Shown here: piece after piece, positions 34,796-46,600 of the stretch
How the letters are laid out: every line of letters begins with the position of its first letter
Numbering within the stretch: the stretch's first letter is position 1
Position numbers and translations under genes: made by a program
The notes under the pieces: generated by a model
Told to the model about the DNA's origin: nothing
The model's database searches: none
The model's input: the letters and a program-made list of their open reading frames with translations, nothing else
Assembly: GCA_029582155.1 (NCBI GenBank)
Contig: CM055902.1
Span: 14,334,086 to 14,398,085 of the forward strand
Length of the DNA: 64,000 nucleotides
Source of the DNA: Panopea generosa
Lineage: Eukaryota; Mollusca; Bivalvia; Adapedonta; Hiatellidae
Reading direction: 5' to 3'

Positions 34796-37582
34796 GTTTA
34801 TATATATATATATATATATTCAAACCAATTCCACTTGTTTATATCCTCAAATTGACATAAACATCAATTGCAGTTTCAATTCAAACCATTTGCGTCAGCT
34901 CATGTCATGAAGTAATGGAAATGATGGTTTATTAGAAATGGCATTCAATCTCATTCTTTCATTCCAAGTGGTTAAATGTTATACAGAAGGTACTGAATCC
35001 AGAGCACAAATGTGTTCTCGACGAAATCGGTTTGTTCGTCAGTCATAAGTAAACACATATGGTTACTGTACAGTTTGTTTGGGAATGTATTTGCATGTAT
35101 GTTAGTGATCAACGTTTTATACATGACAAAATCAACCAATATGACTGAATATACAGATGATTAATTAAAATTTAAACAGTACTGGATTTGTATTGAATTT
35201 ATTAACACTACTTTTGAAGAAATGTTAATCAACATCATTTTTTCTGTATATTACATTATGATGGAATTGTACACATTATTGTATTGTTTCTGTTTATTTA
35301 CCTGAAGATTGAATAGTTTCAAAATTTAAAAAAAATACATATAACTGTCAAAACGCAATACATCCTAGTACATATTACAGACATGCTTAAGCAAATCATT
35401 TTCCTGCGTGTATAATCATAACTTATTAAATGCAAAATCGAGTAAGTGTATTACTCAGGGACATAACACAACACATGGTTTTCGACCCTTGGTCTAGTAT
35501 TTCTAAAATATGAATACATTCTTGATTTTTCTTTTACCAGTTTCATTTCGAATATGGAAGTTATACAAGAGTCTGAAGTAGTTGTAATTGTTACTGTCAC
35601 ATTTTTTTAAAAATGAGACGAAGTAGAATATATTTATTGGATGTGATGGATTCAAAAGGATATTTTTCAACTCAATTTTACTGACTACCATTATCCGTGC
35701 CAGATACATTCAAATCAAATCAGTCATGTCTGGGGTCATTAACTATATATAAGTGCCAGTTTAGTATCAATGATTGATAAAGTCCAGTTTACAAATAAAT
35801 ATATTGTACGGATATATCAGCCTATATACCCAAATATACATGTATATGTTACAAGTGAAGATATGTGTATATTAGAATTTACACCAAACCATCATTAATG
35901 TGCTAAATTACTGAAACATATGTTTTAATAGAAAATAGTGTATCGAAGTGAACAATACAACACAGATGGTCTAAAAATAATCAATTATTTATAAGTCTAC
36001 TATATTAACTAACCACAAGTAACATAATATCATCTAGCTTAACAAAAGGTCATATCTAAGCAATCTCCTAACTTAGCCTACCCTTTTGAGCTCGTATTTC
36101 CTTGTGTATATAAGCAGCCCATGACAATGTCAACTGCTTGTTAACCAGCTGGTTACGTTCAGCGTGACCTAGTAACCCACGTCACTCTCATGTCTTTACG
36201 TGACTAACTAAGCATTGACAATCTCATGCGTTTATTAACTGTCATTTCCTGCGGCATATGGTCCTTATTAGTTTTACATGTCAACCTACATATCTCTTTT
36301 CATGTTTAGACAACATCTATCTTTGATAACTGTTACGAAACTTCTGAATTCGTATTTAGGTTTATCTTTTGTCTAAATCATTCTTAAATCTTGGTTAAAA
36401 AAATTGGCTCTACTAAATTTTGTTGCAAAAGTTAGGAAATATATTTGAACCAGAGATATGTCTAACACAGAACGAGTGTCAAAAGGGTCTACACTATTAT
36501 TAAACTCTGGCTACAACAGAAAACATATTACTAAATGAGAGATACGAATGTGTTTGAGTATAAAATAAGATAATAATATAAACTATAAAGTGCTCTTTAT
36601 GCACAAAGTTCCATTTTATTTACATCATCTGACATTGCAATAAAGATATTTACCATAATCAAATGAAATGTCGTTGTCTAAATATTATTTGATTATTTTG
36701 CATTACTTTTTATTCAATCATTCAATTTAGTTCAATAATTAACTTTTAGTTTTAGATGTTATTTACCTTGATGCAGATGTAGCTACCTAACTGTTCAAGT
36801 GATTATAGTCAGATACATGTAACAGAATGCACTCTATAGTTTATGCCCTTTGATATTGATAAAAAAAACGCTAGCTACACCAAAGTGACCCATATGGCCT
36901 CTTTAAGTAACATTCAAAAAATAGTTTAAAGGCTTGTTTAGATCTGAACTAAAACTCTGTTAATGTTTGCCAATTTTTATATGAGCAATACACTTTACAG
37001 CAGGTCGTTAAAACAACCATCGATCAATTAAGGAATTAGGAATGATTCTCAATCATTTAATCCCCAGTGACCGAGATTGTTCTACAATTAAACAGGAAAA
37101 TGGAACGTCTGAAACTATAAAGTCATCAACCTCCGAGTGCGGAAAAATGTAGCAAATAAGGATGTAAAGTACTTTTATTGTCATTTAAAGTGCATTGATA
37201 GATGTAATGAAATAAGAACTTTATTAGTATCTTGGAAAAAAATCTATTCATAATTACATTTATTAAATTGTACTACAGGGCAGCATCCTGTAGTAAATCG
37301 AATAAGTTGTTATAGTGTTGCAGCTGCATTTATTATGAATATTTCATATAGTTACATGTATGTATATATCTAAGTGCCTAGGTAGTACAAAACAAACCCG
37401 TATACAAACCTATATGCAATCAGCCATACGTGCTAATGTCGTCTTCAAAATAATGGTTACAACATTGGTGATAAAGCTATATGTATAAATAGTTAAATTA
37501 AAAGTAAATAGAACAATATAAAACAAATATTTCAAATAATGTCTTTTTGACGGTGTCATGACGCATCTTTTCCTTATTTTAG

Positions 37583-37696
37583 ATATTGATGAATGTGCCA
37601 CGAAACCTTGTAAGAATAGTGGCTCCTGTAATAATGGAGTCAACGCATTCACGTGTACCTGTGCTGCAGGCTGGACAGGGGCAACTTGTGAAACAG
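37583..37696 (+). CDS. Gene 2 exon A1: calcium-binding EGF
   Basis: 114 nt, phase 1-1, acceptor CTTATTTTAG, donor GTAATAC. DIDECATKPCKNSGSC, then CNNGVNAFTCTC, then GWTGATCET. Six cysteines. C-x-N-x4-F-x-C is the cbEGF hydroxylation motif. It reads NSG where B1 and C1 read NGG. Confidence 0.85.
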
Positions 37697-40600
37697 GTAA
37701 TACTGTTTTGTTCTGGGTGACGAAATACAATTATATTACTGTGATTTAATGCATGATGTCTCAAATTGTGTATATATTTTCGTCAAAATACACAATGAGA
37801 AATCTATTTTAATGAATTTGGCTGGTTTTTTACATGTATATTTTCCATCAAATAAAGAGACATTACAATATGTGTAGATGGCTGCGCTATTTATCTAGCT
37901 GATCACCATTTTAGGAGTGGCCTTGAATAGCTAAGTAATTCCTGTCTTTTCATGCATATGATAATTAAAAAGGATATTTATCACGACATTGTGTATCAAA
38001 TATTCATAATGATTCAATGACCATTAATACTTCTTGATTATCTATTTGCGCAAAGCCATTTCCATTTAGTATTGAATAGGAACAATAAATGAACATAGGA
38101 GTGCTATGTTTTCTCTGATTCGTGTAATATTTGCTCTGACAAAGACTCTTTCACAGTTCCCGGACTCAATTCGCCAACTTATTCAACAGAATCATTGTCT
38201 TTTACTTAGTTACGTATATATATGTACACAAGTTTAATTTTTAAAATCTAAATTAAACCATTTTTGGTTCAGTTTGTTCGGTTTCGTAATCTTGGTGATT
38301 AAATGAACACACCTTCCAACAGTATACACAATGCTCTGCAATGATATGTACTTATTTCTCAGTAATATTTCAAAAGTAGATTATAATAGGCATTTCCGTA
38401 TGTTCCCGTAAAAGAGCTTTTGTTTTAGGTTGCATACATCCTTTTTCAAGTGCGTTTAAAGCCAAAATATAATTATGATATACTGAAATTATATTATTCA
38501 TTTTATTTTTGGTACTACTTTAAACAAAACAAGTTCAAAAATATTTAAGGTGACCAACGTTATGTTTTCGATACATGATCCAGTAAAGCATTGATATGTC
38601 TCATGCAGTAAATGAGTAAATGTTTTATCAGATATTGAGGAGTGTATCGCTGGTACAGACGGTTGCCACGCAAATGCTGCGTGTGACAATACGGTTGGGT
38701 CAATCACATGTACCTGTAACTCCGGATTTGTTGGAGATTGCAAGTCTTGTACAGGTTAATGTTGGTGAAATATTTAAATAATTGAACATATTTAAGTTTT
38801 TTACATTCATGATATAAGTTTCGATCTTTTCTTTCATAAAATATTTTAGGTAGTGAATTAATATTCAAGCAATGGTGTGTTATCCGAATATATTCATTGT
38901 CGCTAGTCTTTAAAATATAATGCATACAATGTGGATATTTATTTTGTTGTGAATAGTTTACAAACCAAATAACAGTTTTAAATTAAAAAAACTATTGACA
39001 ATATACAAAACCAAGCGAAAAATATTCTCAATTATAAATGAATGCAAATACAGTTTTAGAATAAAAATATACCGTTAATGTAAGATTAAAATCATTATTA
39101 AATCGATTTTAACATTGTATAGAAATTGTATATAATAAGTCATTGTTTAGTATGCAACACCATTGTATCGTTAATACAGGCATTCCTCATACATCGTTCT
39201 TCCTTGTCGACTTATATTTATATTAGTATCGTTAAATCGATCAACATTTATTTCCACACTCTTATACATGTATATTGATATGTATATCTACATGAACTAA
39301 CGTATTTGATTTAGTTATAGATCTACAGACGTACATAAAAATATATTCTAGTTTTAATAAAAAAATAAACAACAAAACAGTATTGGAATAATAACAAGTA
39401 TAGAAACATTCATTTAAATTCATATTATATATTAAAGGAGCTTAAAGGAGATTTCCTATCTACTAGTATACAACAAAGTGTCACGGATCAATATTAAATG
39501 TATATTTAATTAGGTTTTTTATTTCAAAAATATATTTTTTATTTAAAACTTTATACGCCACTGATGTAAATTCTGATTTATGTAAATAACGGTAAAATAA
39601 ATTATGACTTAAAGCAGAAACATGTGACATAAAAATCAAGTATACAGTTTAAATACTATACTGAAATATAGTCTATTAGTACACATTATTGTGTTTGTCA
39701 TGGATATTAAGTAAGCTTCACATTTTTTTAAAACTCGAATGGGGATGACGTTACATACACGTAACATATTGTATGACATACATTATGAAATAAAGTGTTG
39801 CAAAATAAACTCTGTTACAGCATTTAATTGCAATAGTGGCAGTGATAATTGTCAGAACGGTGGTACGTGCCCGGCAACAGGAACAGCGTGTTCGTGTGTA
39901 GCGGGATGGACGGGAGATGACTGTGGAAAAGGTCAGTGACATATATCATATTTTCATCAGCATAATGACATATAATTATAATTATACAGTATATATTAAC
40001 TGTATATAAATTCACAACAACGGAATTTCATATATATATGATATATTGTGAATGAGCATTTAAAGAGATGCCAAAATCGGAAATTACGTTGTTGCGGAAT
40101 CATTTATCTCCCTTGATAAAAAAAATACATTTAAATTCACTGTATCTTCATGAGTCATAAGGTTTCTAAATGTTTCCTTTATATAGCATGAGAATAGTCA
40201 TGAACCCTTAACTGGATGCTACTCATATAAAGCTATCAGTTCATGTATGTGGATTCTCCGTCCAGTCCTGATGGAAATCCATAGTATATAATTCATGTTT
40301 GACAACAAATTTATTGGTTTGGCAGAGGCCTTGATATTGTATCTATGGTTTGCATTGTAATTCGGCGCACTCACAGTAGTCTGGTCTGAACATTTATGTC
40401 TGGTTATTCACAAATAATTATCTCAGTATATATATATATATATATATATATTCAACCCAATTCTACTTGTTTATATCCTCAAATTGACATAAACATCAAT
40501 TGCAGTTTCAATTCAAACCATTTGCGTCAGCTCATGTCATGTAGTAATGGAAATGATGGTTTATTAGAAATGGCATTCAATCTCATTCTTTCATTCCAAG

Positions 40601-43600
40601 TGGTTAAATGTTATACAGAAGGTACTGAATCCAGAGCACAAATGTGTTCTCGACGAAATCGGTTTGTTTGTCAGTCATAAGTAAACACATATGGTTACTG
40701 TACAGTTTGTTTGGGAATGTATTTGCATGTATGTTAGTGATCAACGTTTTATACATGACAAAATCAACCAATATGACTGAATATACAGATGATTAATTAA
40801 AATTTAAACAGTACTGGATTTGTATTGAATTTATTAACACTACTTTTGAAGAAATGTTAATCAACATCTTTTTTTCTGTATATTACATTATGATGGAATT
40901 GTACACATTATTGTATTGTTCCTGTTTATTTACCTGAAGATTGAATAGTTTCAAAATTTAAAAAAAGTACATATAACTGTCAAAACGCAATACATCCTAG
41001 TACATATTACAGACATGCTTAAGCAAATCATTTTCCTGCGTGTATTATCATAACTTATTATATGCAAAATCGAGTAAGTGTATTACTCAGGGACATAACA
41101 CAACACATGGTTTTCGACCCTTAGTCTAGTATTTCTAAAATATGAATACATTCTTGATTTTTCTATTACCAGTTTCATTTCGAATATGGAAGTTATACAA
41201 GAGTCTGAAGTAGTTGTAATTGTTACTGTCACATTTTTTTAAAAATGAGATGAAGTAGAATATATTTATTGGATGTGATGGATTCAAAAGGATATTTTTC
41301 AACTCAATTTTACTGACTACCATTATCCGTGCCAGATACATTCAAATCAAATCAGTCATGTCTGGGGTCATTAACTATATATAAGTGCCAGTTTAGTATC
41401 AATGATTGATAAAGTCCAGTTTACAAATAAATATATTGTACGGATATATCAGCCTATATACCCAAATATATATGTTACAAGTGAAGATATGTGTATATTA
41501 GAATTTACACCAAACCATCATTAATGTGCTAAATTACTGAAACATATGTTTTAATAGAAAATAGTGTATCGAATTGAACAATACAACACAGATGGTCTAA
41601 AAATAATCAATTATTTATAAGTCTACTATATTAACTAACCACAAGTAACATAACCTAACATAATTTCATCTAGCTTAACAAAAGGTCATATTTAAGCAAT
41701 CTCCTAACTTAGCCTACCCTTTTGAGCTCGTATTTCCTTGTTTATATAAACAGCCCCTGACAATGTCAACTGCTTGTTAACCAGCTTGTTACGTTCAGCG
41801 TGACCTAGTAACCCTCGTCACTCTCATGTCTTTACGTGACTAACTAAGCATTGACAATCTCATGCGTTTATTAAATGTCATTTCCTGCGGCATATGGTCC
41901 TTATTAGTTTAACATGTCAACCTACATATCTCTTTTCATGTTTAGACTACATTTATCTTTGATAACTGTTACGAAACTTTTGACTTCATATTTAGGTTTA
42001 TCTTTTGTCTAAATCATTCTTAAATCTTGGTTTATAAAATTGGCTCTACTAAATTTTGTTGCAAAAGTTAGGAAATATATTTGAACCAGAGATATGTCTA
42101 ACACAGAACGAGTGTCAAAAAGGTCTACACTATTATTAAACTCTGGCTACAACAGAAAACATATTACTAAATGAGAGATACGAATGTGTTTGAGTATAAA
42201 ATAAGATAATAATATAAACTATAAACTGCTCTTTATGCACAAAGTTCCATTTTATTTACATCATCTGACATTGCAATAAAGGTATTTACCATAATCAAAT
42301 GAAATGTCGTTGTCTAAATATTATTTGATTATTTTGCATTACTTTTTATTCAATCATTCAATTTAGTTCAATAATTAACTTTTAGTTTTAGATGTTATTT
42401 ACCTTGATGCAGATGTAGCTACCTAACTGTTCAAGTGATTGTAGTCAGATACATGTAACAGAATGCACTCTATAGTTTATGCCCTTTGATATTCATAAAA
42501 AAAACGCTAGCTACACCAAAGTGACCCATATGGCCTCTTTAAGTAACATTCAAAAAATAGTTTAAAGGCTTGTTTAAATCTGAACTAAAACTCTGTTAAT
42601 GTTTGCCAATTTTTATATGAACAATACACTTTACAGCAGGTCGTTAAAACAACCATCGATCAATTAAGGAATTAGGAGCATTTCTCATTTAAGACTTTAG
42701 GAATGATTCTCAATCATTTAATCCCCAGTGACCGAGATTGGTCTACAATTAAACAGGAAAATGGAACGTCTGAAACTATAAAGTCATCAACCTCCGAGTG
42801 CGCAAAAATGTAGCAAATAAGGATGTAAAGTACTTTTATTGTCATTTAAAGTGCATTAATAGATGTAATGAAATAAGAACTTTATTAGTATCTTAGAAAA
42901 AAATCTATTCATAATTACATATATTAAATTGTACTACAGGGCAGCATCCTGTAGTAAATCGAATAAGTTGTTATAGTGTTACAGCTGCATTTATTATGAA
43001 TATTTCAAATAGTTACATGTATGCTTATATCTAAGTGCCTAGGTTGCACAAAACAAACCCGTATACAAACCTATATGCAATCAGCCATACGTTCTAATGT
43101 CGTCTTCAAAATAATGGTTACAACATTGGTGATAAAGCTATATGTATAAATAGTTAAATTAAAAGTAAATATAACAATATAAAACAAATATTTCAAATAA
43201 TGTCTTTTTGACGGTGTCATGACGCATCTTTTCCTTATATAAGATATTGATGAATGTGCCACGAAACCTTGTAAGAATGGTGGCTCCTGTAATAATGGAG
43301 TCAACGCATTCACGTGTACCTGTGCTGCAGGCTGGACAGGGGCAACTTGTGAAACAGGTAATACTGTTTTGTTCTGGGTGACGAAATACAATTCTGATAT
43401 AATTATGATATACTGAAATTATATTATTCATTTTATTTTTGGTACTACTTTAAACAAAACAAGTTCAAAAATATTTAAGGTGACCAACGTTATGTTTTCG
43501 ATACATGATCCAGTAAAGCATTGATATGTCTCATGCAGTAAATGAGTAAATGTTTTATCAGATATTGACGAGTGTATCGCTGGTACAGACGGTTGCCACG

Positions 43601-46600
43601 CAAATGCTGCGTGTGGCAATACGGTTGGGTCAATCACATGTACCTGTAACTCCGGATTTGTTGGAGATTGCAAGTCTTGTACAGGTTAATGTTGGTGAAA
43701 TATTTAAATAATTGAACATATTTAAGTTTTTTACATTCATGATTTAAATTTCGATCTTTTCTTTCATAAAATATTTTAGGTAGTGAATTAATATTCAAGC
43801 AATGGTGTGTTATCCGAATATATTCATTGTCGCTAGTCTTTAAAATATAATGCATACAATGTGGATATTTATTTTGTTGTGAATAGTTTACAAACCAAAT
43901 AACAGTTTTAAATTAATAAAACTATTGACAATATACAAAACCAAGCGAAAAATATTCTCAATTATAAATGAATGCAAATACAGTTTTAGAATAAAAATAT
44001 ACCGTTAATGTAAGATTAAAATCATTATTAAATCGATTTTAACATTATATAGAAATTGTATATTAATAAGTCATTGTTTAGTATGCAACACCATTGTATC
44101 GTTAATACAGGCATTCCTCATACATCGTTCTTCCTTGTCGACTTATATTTATATTAGTATCGTTAAATCGATCAACATTTATTTCCACACTCTTATACAT
44201 GTATATTGATATGTATATCTACATGAACTAACGTATTTGATTTAGTTATAGATCTACAAACGTACATAAAAATATATTCTAGTTTTAATAAAAAAATAAA
44301 CAACAAAACAGTATTGGAATAATAACAAGTACAGAAACATTCATTTAAATTCATATTATATACTTAAGGAGCTTAAATGAGATTTCCTATCTACTAGTAT
44401 ACAACAAAGTGTCACGGATCAATATTAAATGTATATTTAATTAGGTTTTTTATTTCAAAAATATATTTTTTATTTAAAACTTTATACGCCACTGATGTAA
44501 ATTCTGATTTATGTAAATAACGGTAAAATAAATTATGACTTAAAGCAAAAACATGTGACATAAAAAGTATACAGTTTAAATACTATACTGAAATATAGTC
44601 TATTAGTACACATTATTGTGTTTGTCATGGATATTAAGTAAGCTTCACATTTTTTTAACTCGGCGCACTCACAGTAGTCTGGTCTGAACATTTATGTCTG
44701 GTTATTCACAAATAATTACTTCAGTATATATATATATATATATAACCCAATTCCACTTGTTTATATCCTCAAATTGACATAAACATCAATTGCAGTTGCA
44801 GTTTCAATTCAAACCATTTGCGTCAGCTCATGAAGTAATGGAAATGATGGTTTATTAGAAATGGCATTCCATCTCATTCTTTCATTCCAAGTGGTTAAAT
44901 GTTATACAGAAGGTACCGAATCCAGAGCACAAATGTGTTCTCGACGAAATCGGTTAGTTTGTCAGGCAATAGTAAATGGTTACTGTACAGTTTTTTATGG
45001 TAATGTATTGTTACGTTCAGTGTGACCTAGTAATCCCCGCCACTCTCACGTCTTTACGTGACTTACTAGGCATTGACACTCTCATGAGTATAATAAAAGA
45101 TAATAATATATTAAACTTTAAAGTTTTAATGCACACAGTACCATTTTATTTACATCATCTGACAATGCAATACAGATATTTACCATAATCCATTAAAATA
45201 TCGTTGTCCAAATATTATTTGATTATTTTGCATTACTTTTTATTCAATCATTCAATTTAGTTCAATAATTAACTTTTAGTTTTAGATGTTATTTACCTTG
45301 ATGCAGATGTAGCTACCTAACTGTTAAAGTGATTCTAATCAGGTACATGTAACAGAATGCAATCTATAGTTTATGCCCTTTGATATAAATAAAAAAACGC
45401 TAGCTACACCAAAGTGACCCTTAGGGCCTGTTTTATTAGCATTCAAAAGATAGTTTAGGCTTTTTTAGATCTTAAATATAAACTGGAACTATAACTCCGT
45501 TAATGTTTGCCAATTTTGATATATCATCATTTGTGAGGATTGTCATATGAGTAATACACTTTACAGCAGGTCGTTAACACAACCATCGATCAATTAAGGA
45601 ATTAGGAGCCTTTCTCATTTAATTTAGGAATGATTCTCAATCATTTAATTCCTAGTGAACCATATTGTTCTACAATTAAACAGGAAAATGGAACGCCTGA
45701 AACTATAAAGTTATCAACCTCAAAGCGCGGAAAAATGTAGCAAATAAGGATTGAAAGTACTTTTATTGTCATTTAAAGTGCTTTGATAGATGTAATGAAA
45801 TAAAAACGTTATTAGTATCTTGGAAAAAAAATCTATTCATAATTACATTTATTAAATTGTACTTCAGGGCAGCATTCTGTAGTAAATCGAATAAGTTGCT
45901 ATAGTGTTGCAGCTGTTTTTGTTATGAATATTTCATATATTTATGCATATATCTAAGTGCCTATGCAGCACAAAACACACCCGTATACAAACCTATATGC
46001 AATCAGCCATACGTGCTAATGTCGCCTTCCTATTAATAGTTACAACACTGGTGATAAAGCTATACGTATAAATATGTCTTTTTGATGGTGTCATAACGTA
46101 TCGTTTTCTTATTTTAGATATTGATGAATGTGCAACAAAACCTTGTAAGAATGGTGGCTCCTGTAATAATGGTGTCAACGCATTCACGTGTACCTGTGCT
46201 GCAGGCTGGACAGGGGCAACTTGTGAAACAGGTAATACTGTTTTGTTCTAGGTGACGAAATACAATTCTATTACTGTGATTTAATGCACGATGTCTCAAA
46301 TTATGTATATATATTTTTTTCAAAATACACAAAGAGAAATGTATTTTAATGAATTCGGCATGTTTTGTACATGTATATATTCCATCAAATAAAGAGACGT
46401 TAAAATATGCGTGTAGATGGCTACGCTATTAATTTAGCTAATCACAATTTCTGAAATGGCCTTGAATAGCTACGTTACTCCTTTCTTTTCATGCATATGA
46501 TTATTAAAAAGAATATACATCACGACAATGTGTGTCAAATATTCATAATGATTCAATGACCATCATTACTTCTTGATTTTTTTTTGTGCAAAGCTATTTC

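Larger units (their letters stand above)
34796..40423 (+). repeat. Large tandem duplication, copy A
   Basis: Starts at a TA microsatellite (34800) and runs about 5.63 kb to the TA tract before copy B. It holds 2.8 kb of non-coding sequence and then exons A1, A2 and A3. It is nearly identical to copy B apart from two deletions in B and small indels. The left breakpoint lies in the TA tract: sequence before it differs from that before copies B and C. Confidence 0.9.
40424..44724 (+). repeat. Large tandem duplication, copy B
   Basis: Matches copy A closely. It lacks about 731 bp of the intron between the two cbEGF exons (204 nt here versus 935 in A) and about 626 bp around exon A3 (equivalent to 39738-40363), with a short shared TCG at the second junction. 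It therefore carries B1 and B2 but no B3. Confidence 0.9.

Noticed and set aside
37410-38743. Minus-strand ORFs over gene 2 exons A1 and A2 (and their copies at 43071-43673 and 45993-46332)
   Set aside because: Shadows of real plus-strand EGF exons, which have the cysteine pattern and splice sites.
35503-41341. 68-codon minus-strand ORF present in copies A and B (35503-35709, 41135-41341)
   Set aside because: Its conservation reflects the young duplication, not selection; it is absent from copy C and has no domain.
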